Notes: generated from the sequence alone by a model not told the origin. Counted from the stretch's first letter, positions 36,279 to 45,913 are shown. The stretch: DNA of 64,000 bases from Pseudomonas sp. p1(2021b) (GCF_020151015.1 NZ_CP083746.1:3191001-3255000); one strand, 5' to 3'. Program-made: numbers and translations.

Positions 36279-38195
36279 GTGTACCCACGTGTCCTTTGCT
36301 CCCTGTCCCTGTTGACCCTCGCCATTTCCACCGCCCATGGTGCCGAGCCGCTCGATACCCCGCGTCTGGTGGGCATGGACAACTTCCGCGACGTCGCCGG
36401 CACCACCACCGCCTACAGCACCGCCCATGACGGCACCCTGCGCGCAGGGGTGTTCTACCGCTCCAATGCCGTGACCCCGACCGCCTCGGACCTGGCTGCC
36501 CTGGCCCCCCTGGGCATCGGCACGGTGTTCGACCTGCGGACCCCCAGCGAGATCGCCGCCACCCCCGACACCCTGCCGGCCGGTACGGCCTACCGGAACA
36601 TCGACATCATCGGCAACAATACCTCCGGGGCCAACATCACCGACATGGTGTTCCACAGCGCCGCCGAAGCCGAAGCGATGATGAAGGAGACCAACCGTGC
36701 CTTCGTCTACGATGTCGGCATGCGCAGCCAGTACACCGTCCTGTTCAACGAGCTGGCCCGCACCGAGGACGCGGCGCTGTTCCATTGCACCGCCGGCAAG
36801 GACCGCACCGGCTGGACCGCTGCGCTGCTGCAGAGCATCGCCGGTGTCGACGACGCCACCATCATGCAGGACTACCTGGCCACCAACGCCTACACCGCCG
36901 AGCGCATGGCGGCGATCCTCGATTCGCTGCCGCCGAACCTGGCCGAGATCTATGGGCCGTTGATCGGCGTGGAGGCCAGCTACCTGCAGGCAGGGCTGGA
37001 CGAGGTGAAAGCACGCTACGGCAGCATGGACAACTACCTCAAGCAAGGCCTGGGGCTGTCCCAGGAAACCCTCTATGTGCTGCGTGGCAAGATGGTCCGC
37101 TTCAACAGCCTGCCCGGCCAGGCTGGCCTGCAAGGCAACGCCGCGGCAGGCGCGCGGCTATTGCTGGGCCTACAGGACAGTCGCCTGTCGGGCACCTACA
37201 GCGCCTACAACTACTACCTGCAATCGGCCATCGATGCCGGCAGCCTGGGCGGCGTCGAGGCCACCGTCGGTGGTCAGGTGCATGCCGACGCTGCCAGCTA
37301 CCTGCTGCGCCAGGGCACGATGATCGAACAGGCCAGCGCGCCCTTCGCCAGCGGCACGGACCTCAAGGTCGGCCAGACGCGGTTGTGGAGCACAGCCCTG
37401 GCCAGCTACTTGGGCACCGACGGCTCGTCCCACGCACGTAGCAGCAACGAGCACAGCCAAGGCCTGATGATCGGCGTGACCCAGCGCTTTTCCGAACAGC
37501 TCAGCGCCCATGCAGGCTTCGGCTACAGCCGCGGCAACATCGGCGGCGCCGGCGGCGAGGCGGACACCGACCTGACCTTCCTCAGCGCAGGCGCACGCTT
37601 CGCGCCAGGCAGCCTTGAGCAAGGCCTGTTCATCGAGGCCGATGTCCATGCCGGCTGGTTCGACTACCAGAGCAAACGCGACCTGGGTAACGGCCTGGGC
37701 CAGGCCAAGGGCGACAGCCATGGCAACCTGGCCGGGGCCGGCTTGGCGCTGGGCTATCGGATGCAGGCGGGCACCCTGACGCTGGAGCCGAGCCTAGGCG
37801 TGCGCGTCAGCCACGTGGACCGTTCGGGCTTCACGGAAAAAGGCAGCGAGCTGGCGCTGGAGGTGGACAGCCTCCAGGAAACCCGGCGCAGCGCGGTAGC
37901 CAACCTCCAGGCCAGCCTGGCGCCGGTAGAGCTGAGCGGTGGCTGGCAGCTGGTGCCGGGGTTCACGCTGGGGTACGAGCATGTGCTGGGCGACCATCAG
38001 GTCGACAGCGAAGGCCACCTGCTGGGGCTGGATATCGAACAGCGCGCGGCGTACGACAACCGCGACCTGTTCACTGCCGGGGTCAATGCGATGGCCTCCC
38101 TTGGAGCGTTCAGCGTGGGGGCTGAAGTGGCGGCTGGCGGTGGCGGTGACAGCCATGGGGTGAGCGGTAGCCTGAAGGCCAGCTACGCGTTTTGA
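36279..38195 (+). CDS. Secreted tyrosine phosphatase fused to an autotransporter barrel
   Basis: A 638-residue protein starting at GTG with a signal peptide (LCSLSLLTLAISTAHGAEP, cleavage near 22). Residues about 28-270 are a tyrosine phosphatase of the PTP3 type: NFRDVAG at 35-41, the RSNAVTP block, and the loop HCTAGKDRTGW with C170 and R176. Residues about 360-638 are an autotransporter beta-barrel (repeated amphipathic strands, final SYAF). So the enzyme itself is the passenger. It would be displayed or released at the cell surface, acting on phosphotyrosine or phosphoinositide outside the cell. It is a single gene, after a REP pair and before an AraC gene. Confidence 0.87.
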   Translation: MYPRVLCSLSLLTLAISTAHGAEPLDTPRLVGMDNFRDVAGTTTAYSTAHDGTLRAGVFYRSNAVTPTASDLAALAPLGIGTVFDLRTPSEIAATPDTLPAGTAYRNIDIIGNNTSGANITDMVFHSAAEAEAMMKETNRAFVYDVGMRSQYTVLFNELARTEDAALFHCTAGKDRTGWTAALLQSIAGVDDATIMQDYLATNAYTAERMAAILDSLPPNLAEIYGPLIGVEASYLQAGLDEVKARYGSMDNYLKQGLGLSQETLYVLRGKMVRFNSLPGQAGLQGNAAAGARLLLGLQDSRLSGTYSAYNYYLQSAIDAGSLGGVEATVGGQVHADAASYLLRQGTMIEQASAPFASGTDLKVGQTRLWSTALASYLGTDGSSHARSSNEHSQGLMIGVTQRFSEQLSAHAGFGYSRGNIGGAGGEADTDLTFLSAGARFAPGSLEQGLFIEADVHAGWFDYQSKRDLGNGLGQAKGDSHGNLAGAGLALGYRMQAGTLTLEPSLGVRVSHVDRSGFTEKGSELALEVDSLQETRRSAVANLQASLAPVELSGGWQLVPGFTLGYEHVLGDHQVDSEGHLLGLDIEQRAAYDNRDLFTAGVNAMASLGAFSVGAEVAAGGGGDSHGVSGSLKASYAF

Positions 38196-38227
38196 CGGTT
38201 CGGGGCTGCGTAGCAGCCCCCAACAGC

Positions 38228-39202
38228 CTACCCTCTGCGCCGAACCTGCGCCGGGCTCACGCCATAGGCCTGCTGGAAATACTGCGCGAACCGCCCCGCA
38301 TTGCTGAAGCCATGGCGCAACGCCACCTGAGACACCGAAACAGGCTCCCCATGCACCAATGACTCGTAGGCCTGCTCCAAGCGCACCTGCCGCTGGTAAT
38401 CCACGATCGAACACCCCAGGAACCTGCGAAACCCCTGCTGCAACGCACGCAAGCTGACGTTGGCGAGGGCCGCCAAGTCCGTGCCGCTGGTCGCGCTCGA
38501 TGGGTGGGCACGGATCCAGTCCATGGCCAGCTTCACGTGCCGTGGCGCGATCTGCGGCACGGGCCGGCGCAAGGCTTGGCTATGGTTGTGCGGCCAAGCC
38601 TCGAGCACCGCGTCGACCAGCATTTCCTGCAAACGCACCGGCATCAGCGCACCGGCATGGATCAGCTGGTCGAACTCGTTGCCGGTGGCCAGCTCGAGCA
38701 AGGCGCGAATGCCATGGCATGCAGCGACCTCCAGCGACACCACCGGCTCGAAGCGAATCGGCTGCAACACCGGTTTGCCCAGTAATGTCGCCAAGCGCTC
38801 AGTGATCAGGCTTCGGCGGATCGACATGCCGCATTGGGCATGGCCGTCGCTCACGCGCAAGGTGCGCAACGCCCTTTTCTCGATGGCCAGGCCCATGCCA
38901 GGCAGCCCGACGGTTTCGCCCTGATGGCCGAAGACCACCTTGCCCGCGCTGGGCAACACGAAAGTGATCTCGTCCTGCGGGTCGGTGAAGGTTACGCAAC
39001 AATCGCCCTGGTAGTGCATACGGCGAAAGCTGACGCCCTCATGACGACCGTAGACGCCACCGATGAGCAGGTCGTCCGACAGCACCAGCGAATCAGCGTA
39101 GAGGTTGTCGAACATGCGTGAGAACAGTGCACCGAACGCCTCGCTGTGCATGTCCCGGGAGCGGAGAATGATCGGTTTGCGGAGCGTGCCGGTACTCACC
39201 AT
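38228..39202 (-). CDS. AraC-family regulator (OruR/PchR-like long type)
   Basis: A 324-residue regulator with a non-cupin N-terminal half (YQGDCCVTFTDPQDEITFVLPSAG) and a C-terminal AraC domain (TDLAALANVSLRALQQGFRRFLGCSIVDYQRQVRLEQA; GFSNAGRFAQYFQQAYGVSPAQVRRR). I chose the ATG at 39202. It converges on the phosphatase-autotransporter, 32 bases away, and does not share a promoter with it, so a link is possible but not shown. Confidence 0.83.
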   Translation of the reverse strand: MVSTGTLRKPIILRSRDMHSEAFGALFSRMFDNLYADSLVLSDDLLIGGVYGRHEGVSFRRMHYQGDCCVTFTDPQDEITFVLPSAGKVVFGHQGETVGLPGMGLAIEKRALRTLRVSDGHAQCGMSIRRSLITERLATLLGKPVLQPIRFEPVVSLEVAACHGIRALLELATGNEFDQLIHAGALMPVRLQEMLVDAVLEAWPHNHSQALRRPVPQIAPRHVKLAMDWIRAHPSSATSGTDLAALANVSLRALQQGFRRFLGCSIVDYQRQVRLEQAYESLVHGEPVSVSQVALRHGFSNAGRFAQYFQQAYGVSPAQVRRRG

Positions 39203-39635
39203 CAAGGCCACCTTCTTGTTGTTGGACGCAAAAGCGCCAGGACCTTACCAAGGGCGCATGACAGCGGCATGACCCCTGCAGCGCCCCACCCGCATAGCAA
39301 TGGCAACATTTTGATGCAAACTTCGCAGGCGAATCGCCACCTACCTCCGTAGAATTGCTGCCTGGCGTGTGCTGCGTGCGCCCGGGAGCCTTCCCGAATA
39401 CGGAGAACATTCATTTGTTTTCCGAGAGTCAGTCCATGTTGCATGCAGCCTCCACACATTCCTGGCATTTGCCGTTCCGCTTTTTTGCGGTCGGCACGGC
39501 CATGCGCCACACCCTTCCCTTCTTCTCGCCTTTCGCTGCAGTGGTCCGGACCATCCGGCGCCATCGTTTCGCTGTGCCCACGTTCCGACGCACCGCTGCT
39601 TTTGCACAGGCGACGCCATGAACGAGGACTCCTTG
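39203..39635. other. 433-base gap upstream of nhaA
   Basis: No supported gene. A plus-strand frame from 39436 to 39621 would give a 61-residue basic, Phe/His-rich peptide (FRFFAVGTAMRHTLPFF) that ends inside the first codons of nhaA. It could be a leader, but nothing else supports it. Confidence 0.3.
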
Positions 39636-40838
39636 ATGAATGCACCCCTTCCCACCCTCACCTCGCAATCGGTGCTGCGCCGCTTGCTGGCCAGCGAAGC
39701 CGCAGGCGGCGTGTTGTTGATGTTCACTGCAGCCCTGGCCATCGTGATCGCCAACAGCCCCTGGGCCGAGGCCTACCAACACCTGCTGCACCTGCCCGTG
39801 GGGCCGACGCTCAGCGACAAGCTCGGGCCGATGACCGTGCACCTGTGGATCAACGACGGTCTGATGGCGGTGTTCTTCCTGCTGGTGGGCCTGGAGATCA
39901 AGCGCGAGCTGGTCGATGGCCGGCTCGCCACCTGGGAACAACGGCGCCTGCCGGCCTTGCCGGCACTGATGGGTATGGCCCTGCCGGCGCTGATCTACCT
40001 GGCGTTTTCGCGCAGCGAACCGGGGCTTGCCGGTGGCTGGGCGATCCCCGCCGCCACCGACATCGCCTTCGCCGTCGGCGCCCTGGCACTGCTGGGGCGG
40101 CATGCGCCGCTGTCGTTGAAGGTGATGCTGGTCTCGGTGGCGATCATCGACGACATGGGCGCCGTGGCGATCATCGCGTTGTTCTACACCTCGTCGATCA
40201 ACCTGGTGGCCCTGGCGGCGGCAGCCGGGATCGTCGTTGTCCTGCTGGCGTTCAACCGCTTGCGCGTGGTGTCGCTGTGGCCCTACCTGCTGGGCATCGC
40301 CGCGCTGTGGTACGTGACCCTGCTCTCCGGCGTGCATGCCACCATCGCCGGCGTGGTCGGCGCGCTGCTGATTCCCTACAGCGCCGGGGCCGGCAAAGGT
40401 GACGACGCCAGCCCGTTGCTCAAGCTCGAGCATGGCCTGGCACCTTGGGTCGGTTTCCTGATCGTGCCGGCCTTCGGCTTCGCCAATGCCGGTGTGTCCT
40501 TCAGCCACCTGAGCTGGAGCGACGTACTCGCCCCGCTGCCGCTGAGCATCGCCCTGGGCCTGCTGCTGGGCAAGCAACTGGGGGTGTTCGCCGGGGTGCT
40601 GCTGGCGGTCAAGACGGGCCTGGCGGCCAAACCGCGCGGCGCCAGCTGGCTGCAGATCTATGGCGTGGCCATGCTCTGCGGCATTGGCTTCACCATGAGC
40701 CTGTTCATTGGCGAACTGGCCTTCCCGGGGCAGCCGGAGCGTATCGACGAAGCGAAAATCGGCATCCTCCTCGGCTCGCTGCTGTCGGCACTGATCGCCT
40801 GCGCCATCCTGCGCTTTGCGCCCAAGCGCGAAGCCTAG
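39636..40838 (+). CDS. nhaA: Na+/H+ antiporter NhaA
   Basis: A 400-residue antiporter with 12 membrane segments. The transport aspartates are seen in AATDIAFAVGALALLG and VAIIDDMGAVAIIALFY (the DD pair), and the pH-sensing N-terminal part is normal. It exchanges protons for sodium under alkaline or salt stress. I chose the ATG at 39636, with GAGGA seven bases upstream; an in-frame ATG six codons earlier has a weaker site. The 433 bases before the gene hold an unassigned stretch. Confidence 0.93.
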   Translation: MNAPLPTLTSQSVLRRLLASEAAGGVLLMFTAALAIVIANSPWAEAYQHLLHLPVGPTLSDKLGPMTVHLWINDGLMAVFFLLVGLEIKRELVDGRLATWEQRRLPALPALMGMALPALIYLAFSRSEPGLAGGWAIPAATDIAFAVGALALLGRHAPLSLKVMLVSVAIIDDMGAVAIIALFYTSSINLVALAAAAGIVVVLLAFNRLRVVSLWPYLLGIAALWYVTLLSGVHATIAGVVGALLIPYSAGAGKGDDASPLLKLEHGLAPWVGFLIVPAFGFANAGVSFSHLSWSDVLAPLPLSIALGLLLGKQLGVFAGVLLAVKTGLAAKPRGASWLQIYGVAMLCGIGFTMSLFIGELAFPGQPERIDEAKIGILLGSLLSALIACAILRFAPKREA

Positions 40839-40851
40839 CGGGCCCCGTTCC

Positions 40852-40938
40852 CCCATCGCCGGCAAGCCGGCTCCCACTTGTATTGCGCTGCGGTCGTAGA
40901 CAGCGCCGAACCTGTGGGAGCCGGCTTGCCGGCGATCG
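40852..40938. repeat. REP hairpin pair
   Basis: CATCGCCGGCAAGCCGGCTCCCAC and GTGGGAGCCGGCTTGCCGGCGATCG are inverted arms with a 30-base spacer. This is the CCGGC variant of the REP family, found after nhaA. Confidence 0.8.
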
Positions 40939-41091
40939 AGGCGGCACGAACAGCGCCAGGTTGTCGGCGCGCATAGCCCATGATCGACGCTCGACCATTC
41001 GTCGAGCTTCCCACCAGCCCAGCCCAACCCCCGCAGCCCACGCCCTTCTAACGACCATGTGTGCATCACCGCCTTGGAGGGGCAATCGACA

Positions 41092-42213
41092 ATGAACGAA
41101 CGCTTGCTGGACCCGCTGACGAACTCGACCATCTTTGGCATCTCTGTCCTTAACTGGTTGCTGGCCCTGGGAGTCAGCCTGGTCACCTTCCTGGTCGCCC
41201 GCTGGGCCATCAGCTTCGTCAAGCGCAGGGTGCAGGGCTGGTCCGCCCATGATGGCCACTTCGCCCAGGTGCTGGCCAAGGTGCTCGAAGGCACCAGCAA
41301 TGTCCTGTTGTTCCTCGCCGCCCTGCTCATCGGTCTGAGCGTGCTGGACCTGCCGGAGCGCTGGCTGGACCGGGTCGGCAGCCTATGGTTCGTGGTGGCT
41401 GCGTTGCAGATCGGCCTGTGGGCCAACCGCGCCATCGCCCTTGGCCTGTCCCGCTATTTCGCCCGGCACAGCAGCGCCGGCCTCTACCAGGGCAGTGCCC
41501 TGGCCACGCTGTCCGCCTGGGGCGCCAGGGTGCTGCTCTGGTCGATGGTGCTGCTGGCCATGCTCTCCAACCTCGGGGTGAACATCACCGCCTTCGTCGC
41601 GAGCCTGGGCGTGGGCGGCATCGCCGTGGCGCTGGCGGTGCAGAACATTCTCGGCGACCTGTTCGCCTCGCTTTCCATCGCCGTAGACAAGCCGTTCGAA
41701 GTGGGCGATTTCATCGTCATCGGCCCGCTGGCCGGGACGGTGGAGCACATCGGGCTGAAGACCACACGCATCCGCAGCCTCGGCGGCGAGCAGATCGTCA
41801 TGGCCAACGCTGGCATGATCAGCAGCACCATCCAGAACTACAAACGCCTGCAAGAGCGGCGCATTGTCTTCGAGTTCGGCCTTTCCTACGACACCCCCAC
41901 CGAAGCGGTGAAGAAGGCCCCGGGTATCGTCGCGCAAGTGATCCAGAAGCAGGACAAGGTACGCTTCGACCGTGCCCACCTGCGCGGTTTCGGCAAGGAG
42001 TCGCTGGAGTTCGAATGCGTCTACATCGTGCTCGATCCGGGGTACAACCTGTACATGGACATCCAGCAGGCGATCAACTTCCAGCTGCTGGAACAGTTCG
42101 CCGGCATCGGCGCGAAATTCGCCGTGCCGGCGCGGGCGATCAAGGTGACCTCGCTGCCGGAAGCCTCTAACCAGATGGGCCGCGACCACGGTGGCCTCAA
42201 GGCCAGGGAGTGA
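41092..42213 (+). CDS. MscS-family small-conductance mechanosensitive channel
   Basis: A 373-residue protein with four hydrophobic segments in the first 175 residues, then the MscS pore helix and beta domain (LGVGGIAVALAVQNILGDLFASLSIAVDKPFEVGDFI). It releases solutes on hypo-osmotic shock. Compared with E. coli MscS (286 residues) it has two extra N-terminal helices. I chose the ATG at 41092, after GGAGGGG. It follows the REP pair and is probably monocistronic. Confidence 0.88.
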   Translation: MNERLLDPLTNSTIFGISVLNWLLALGVSLVTFLVARWAISFVKRRVQGWSAHDGHFAQVLAKVLEGTSNVLLFLAALLIGLSVLDLPERWLDRVGSLWFVVAALQIGLWANRAIALGLSRYFARHSSAGLYQGSALATLSAWGARVLLWSMVLLAMLSNLGVNITAFVASLGVGGIAVALAVQNILGDLFASLSIAVDKPFEVGDFIVIGPLAGTVEHIGLKTTRIRSLGGEQIVMANAGMISSTIQNYKRLQERRIVFEFGLSYDTPTEAVKKAPGIVAQVIQKQDKVRFDRAHLRGFGKESLEFECVYIVLDPGYNLYMDIQQAINFQLLEQFAGIGAKFAVPARAIKVTSLPEASNQMGRDHGGLKARE

Positions 42214-42666
42214 TCAGCCGCCCCCTGGACGCGCCACGTCGAAGTGACCGCGGAACACCGTTTCGACGATCCGCCATTGCCCTTCGAGTCGTTGGTAGCG
42301 GTCCTGGTAGAACCCGCCCAACTGGCGGGTCGCGCCGGTCTCGCCGTCGCGGTTCTGGTAATGCAGGGCCCAACGGGCCCTGGCGTTGTCGGTGTCCTGG
42401 AAGTCGATCTCCGGGTTGGCAGCGTGGTGCAGGTCGATCACCCTGGGCACGCAGGCCAACTCGCGGAACAACGCCAGGAACGATTCCCGGTCGCGGAAGA
42501 GGCCCAGCGGCCCATAGTCGATCAGCACCTCGCCCGTGGCGAAGCAGTCACGGATGGCCGCCACGTCCTTCAGGTCGCAGGCGTTCAGGTAGCGATGCTT
42601 GAGCTCGCGGATAGCCTCCAGGGCTTCCAGGCGGTCGATGCGTTGTTCCAGGTCCACTGCGTTCAC
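42214..42666 (-). CDS. SnoaL-like/NTF2-fold protein
   Basis: A 150-residue NTF2-fold protein (LEAIRELKHRYLNACDLKDVAAIRDCFATGEVLIDYG; ARWALHYQNRDGETGATRQLGGFYQDRYQR). Such folds are used by small isomerases, dehydratases and scytalone-type enzymes, or as binding domains. There is a histidine and two aspartates in the cavity-facing regions, but the substrate cannot be told. It ends on the base next to the stop of the MscS gene, convergent, and has no operon partner. Confidence 0.8.
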   Translation of the reverse strand: MNAVDLEQRIDRLEALEAIRELKHRYLNACDLKDVAAIRDCFATGEVLIDYGPLGLFRDRESFLALFRELACVPRVIDLHHAANPEIDFQDTDNARARWALHYQNRDGETGATRQLGGFYQDRYQRLEGQWRIVETVFRGHFDVARPGGG

Positions 42667-42840
42667 CTTCCTTGACGGGTGATTGTAGGCCCGACCCTAC
42701 TCCCTCCAAAAACCACCCCGCACCCTCCATTTGGACTAGGCCGTCAGCATGCCTGCCCGGCACGGACTTGACTGTTCAAGACACCGCTTTGCTTGTGCCC
42801 GCCATTGCCCAGGTATTCGTTCGAATGCTCATCTTTACAC

Positions 42841-42907
42841 TTGATTTACATTTGTGAATCGATACTATTCGCACCCAATAAAAACAACGCGAGTGATTCT
42901 CAATGGC
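42841..42907 (+). promoter_or_regulatory. Candidate Fur-controlled promoter of the siderophore receptor
   Basis: TTGATT (42841-42846) and TACTAT (42863-42868), 16 bases apart, form a plausible promoter. GAATCGATACTATTC (42856-42870, a GAAT/ATTC dyad) overlaps its -10 box. A second candidate, GCGAGTGATTCTCAATGGC (42889-42907), matches 13 of 19 bases of GATAATGATTCTCATTATC and covers the start codon. Both fit iron-dependent repression. Confidence 0.5.
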
Positions 42908-45023
42908 AAAAAAGTACGTTGCCCCAGCATCCCTGTCGATGCTGGGCCTGCTGGCAGTGCCTGCTGTTCACGCTGAAACCCAGGACACGCTGGCCCTGCC
43001 GGCGACTTCGGTGACCGGTGCCTACGAGCAGCAGAGCTACAAGGCCACCGAAAGCAAGAGCGCGCTGAAGATCGACGCGCCCCTGCGCGACATCCCCCAG
43101 ACCGTCAATGTCGTCCCTGAAAGCGTGATCAAGGACCAGGGCGCCCAGTCCATGGAGGACGTACTCAAGAACGTACCTGGCGTCGGCCTGTCCAACGGCG
43201 ATGGCCAGCGCGACCAAGTCACCATCCGTGGCTTCAACGCCATTGGCGACATGTACATCGATGGCGTGCGCGACGACGCCCTGTATTTCCGCGACCTGTC
43301 CAATATCGAGCGCGTCGAGGTCATCAAGGGCCCGGCAGCCGTGCTCTATGGCCGTGGCTCGTCCGGCGGCCTGATCAACAGCGTCAGCAAGAAGCCAGGC
43401 TTCGCGCCCAAGCACGAAGTGGGCATGACCCTGGACACCGAGGGCAAGCGCCGCACCCAGTTCGACACCGGCTGGGCCGACCCGCAAGGCAACCAGGCCT
43501 ACCGCCTGACCGGCGCTTTCGAAGACAGCGACACCTTCCGCGACGATGGCTACATCGACCGCAAGGCCATCGCCCCGTCGGCCTACTTCCGCCTCTCCGA
43601 CGACCTGGAGCTGAACCTCGGCGCCACCTACTTGTACGACAAGCGCCTGATCGACTTCGGCATCCCGGCCCTGGGCAACCGCCCGGTGGACGTCGACCGT
43701 GACAAGCGCTTCGGCTCCGGCGATGCGGACCAGGACTATGCCCGCAGCGAAGTGTTCTCGTTCACCGCGAGCCTGGACTACCGCATCAACGACGACTTCA
43801 CGCTGACCAATACCAGCCGCTACTACCACTACGACCTGGACCGTAACAACACCCTGGCCGACAGCAGCCCTACCCGCTTCGTCACCGCGCCGAACGGCGA
43901 ACTGCTGGTCAAGCTCAACCGCGGCAACGTGGCCCGCGACGAGTACGGCGTGTTCAACCAGACCGAACTCAAGCAGCAAGCGCAACTGGCCGGCATGCAG
44001 CACAACCTGCTCTATGGTGTGGAAGTGGGCTACCAGGACAAGTACCAGCGGGTGTTCAACCAGAACAATGTGGCCCAGGTTCCGGTCTATCGCGATGCTT
44101 TGGTACCGGTGCCGGAGCATGCGGCCAACCTGTCGTCCAAAGGCACCAACTATCAGCAGACAGCGGGCTTCTATGTGCAGGACCTGATCGAGCTGAACGA
44201 CCAATGGAAAGCCCTGCTCGGCGTGCGCTACGACATCTTCGGCCAGGAATACGACGACATCCGCGCAGCCGACGTCGATCTGGATCGCACCGACAAAACC
44301 TGGAGCCCACGTGTCGGCCTGGTGTACCAGCCGGACCAGATCCAGTCGTACTACGTCTCCGTCAGCCGCAGCTACCAGCCTTCGGGCGAAATGTTCGCGG
44401 TCAACGCAGGCAACGCCGACCTGGAACCTGAAAAAACCACCAACTACGAGCTGGGCGCCAAGTGGGACCTGCTCGACAGCAAGCTGTCGGTGACCGCGGC
44501 GATCTTCCGCCTTGAACGCACCAACATGCGCACCCCGGACCCGGTGAATCCTGGCCTGACCATTCTGGCCGGCGAGCAGCGCACCGATGGTTTCGAAGCC
44601 ACCATCAGCGGCCAGCTCTCGGACAAGTGGCAGGTCTATGCCGGCTACGCCTTCCTGGACGCCGAGATCGTCAAGTCCAACGCCAAGACCAACGGCATCT
44701 CCAACGAAGGCCAGACCCCGACGCTGACGCCGCGCAACAGCGCGAACGTCTGGCTGGTGCGCACCCTCACCCCGCAATGGCGCGTCGCCGCTGGCGCAAA
44801 CTATGTGGACGAGCGCTACACCGCACTGGACAACCAGGTTGTCATGCCCGGCTACACCACCTTCGACGCCGCGCTGCTGTACAGCGAACAGCACTGGGAC
44901 ATGGCGCTGCGCCTGAAGAATGCCTTCGACCGCGACTACTACGCCTCCGCCCACGGTTCGGTGGACCTGATCACCCCGGGTGCGCCGCGGACCCTGGAAG
45001 CGAGCGTGGCCTATCGCTTCTGA
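42903..45023 (+). CDS. TonB-dependent catecholate siderophore receptor (Fiu/PiuA-like)
   Basis: A 706-residue outer-membrane receptor: signal peptide (residues 1-24), plug domain (PLRDIPQTVNVVPESVIKDQG, then VTIRGFNAIGDMYIDGVRDD, NIERVEVIKGPAAVLYGRG) and a 22-strand barrel ending in VAYRF. The lack of a sigma-regulator signalling domain and the plug sequence place it with the Fiu/PiuA catecholate group, which also take up catechol-bearing antibiotics. It would import ferric monomeric catechols or related xenosiderophores with TonB energy. It is a single gene with iron-responsive promoter signals. Confidence 0.9.
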   Translation: MAKKYVAPASLSMLGLLAVPAVHAETQDTLALPATSVTGAYEQQSYKATESKSALKIDAPLRDIPQTVNVVPESVIKDQGAQSMEDVLKNVPGVGLSNGDGQRDQVTIRGFNAIGDMYIDGVRDDALYFRDLSNIERVEVIKGPAAVLYGRGSSGGLINSVSKKPGFAPKHEVGMTLDTEGKRRTQFDTGWADPQGNQAYRLTGAFEDSDTFRDDGYIDRKAIAPSAYFRLSDDLELNLGATYLYDKRLIDFGIPALGNRPVDVDRDKRFGSGDADQDYARSEVFSFTASLDYRINDDFTLTNTSRYYHYDLDRNNTLADSSPTRFVTAPNGELLVKLNRGNVARDEYGVFNQTELKQQAQLAGMQHNLLYGVEVGYQDKYQRVFNQNNVAQVPVYRDALVPVPEHAANLSSKGTNYQQTAGFYVQDLIELNDQWKALLGVRYDIFGQEYDDIRAADVDLDRTDKTWSPRVGLVYQPDQIQSYYVSVSRSYQPSGEMFAVNAGNADLEPEKTTNYELGAKWDLLDSKLSVTAAIFRLERTNMRTPDPVNPGLTILAGEQRTDGFEATISGQLSDKWQVYAGYAFLDAEIVKSNAKTNGISNEGQTPTLTPRNSANVWLVRTLTPQWRVAAGANYVDERYTALDNQVVMPGYTTFDAALLYSEQHWDMALRLKNAFDRDYYASAHGSVDLITPGAPRTLEASVAYRF

Positions 45024-45031
45024 TCGCCTTT

Positions 45032-45066
45032 CCCGCGCCGGCTAGTGCCGAGCGCGGGTCTCTTCC
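45032..45066 (+). terminator. Probable terminator after the receptor
   Basis: CCCGCGC (45032-45038) and GCGCGGG (45052-45058) form a stem with a 13-base loop, followed by TCTCTT. It lies nine bases after the receptor stop. Confidence 0.45.
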
Positions 45067-45129
45067 GCAGCCCGGTGCGCCGTGATCGTTCGGCTCTGCC
45101 AACGCGGCGCCAAGCGAGGGCAAGCCCTC

Positions 45130-45158
45130 GATCGCGGGGCAAGCCCGCTCCTACAGGG
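45130..45158. repeat. Single REP element
   Basis: ATCGCGGGGCAAGCCCGCTCCTACAGGG is one REP unit without a clear partner, in the gap before yceH. Confidence 0.7.
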
Positions 45159-45264
45159 TGCCGGTAGATCGTGCACCGCAACCTGCTGCCGAGACGGCAA
45201 GCTGATTGCCTAACGCAGCTGCATTACCTAGGCTAGGGGCCTTTCCTCGCCATGAGACAGGGCC

Positions 45265-45912
45265 ATGTCAGAACACGAAACCGCAAGCGCAGGCCGCTTC
45301 AACAGCATCGAAATCCGTGTACTCGGCTCACTGATCGAAAAACAGGCCACCAACCCGGAAACCTACCCGCTGACCCTCAACGCTTTGGTCCTGGCCTGCA
45401 ACCAGAAAACCAGCCGGGAACCGGTGATGAACCTTTCTCCAGGCCAAGTCGGCCAGGCCTTGCGTGCGCTGGAAGGTCAAGAGATGACCCGCCTGCAGAT
45501 GGGCAGCCGTGCCGATCGCTGGGAGCATCGGGTGGACAAGGCCCTGGAACTGGTGCCGGCGCAACTGGTGCTGATGGGGCTGATGTTCCTGCGCGGGCCA
45601 CAGACCCTGAGCGAGCTGCTGACCCGCAGCAACCGCCTGCACGACTTCGACGATGTGGAGCAGATCCAGCACCAGCTCGAGCGCCTGGTCTCCCGCGGCC
45701 TGGCCTTGCACCTGCCACGCCAGGCCGGCCAGCGTGAAGACCGCTACACCCATGCCCTGGGCGACCCCGGTGAAATCGAGGCGATCCTGGCCGCACGCCA
45801 GCAAGGTGGCGGCGAGCGCAGTGGCGCTAGCAGTGTGTCACAGGAACGAATCGAAGCCCTGGAGGCGCGGGTCGCCGCGCTGGAGGCACGCCTGGCCGAA
45901 CTCGAAGGTTGA
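45265..45912 (+). CDS. YceH-family protein (DUF480)
   Basis: A 215-residue protein with two winged-helix-like repeats ([55 protein letters not shown]) and a C-terminal coiled coil ([20 protein letters not shown]). This is the UPF0502/YceH family, widespread in proteobacteria and of unknown function, sometimes linked with the mviN region. It is a single gene and its end nearly touches the convergent small gene that follows. Confidence 0.87.
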   Translation: MSEHETASAGRFNSIEIRVLGSLIEKQATNPETYPLTLNALVLACNQKTSREPVMNLSPGQVGQALRALEGQEMTRLQMGSRADRWEHRVDKALELVPAQLVLMGLMFLRGPQTLSELLTRSNRLHDFDDVEQIQHQLERLVSRGLALHLPRQAGQREDRYTHALGDPGEIEAILAARQQGGGERSGASSVSQERIEALEARVAALEARLAELEG

Positions 45913-45913
45913 G

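Noticed and set aside
39429..41435. A 668-residue open frame on the minus strand across nhaA
   Set aside because: It is the GC-rich shadow of nhaA: composition rich in His, Arg, Gln and Gly, no domain, and it runs through the REP pair.
42900..44954. A 684-residue minus-strand frame across the siderophore receptor
   Set aside because: It mirrors the receptor gene, which has clear plug and barrel motifs; the antisense frame has no family features.
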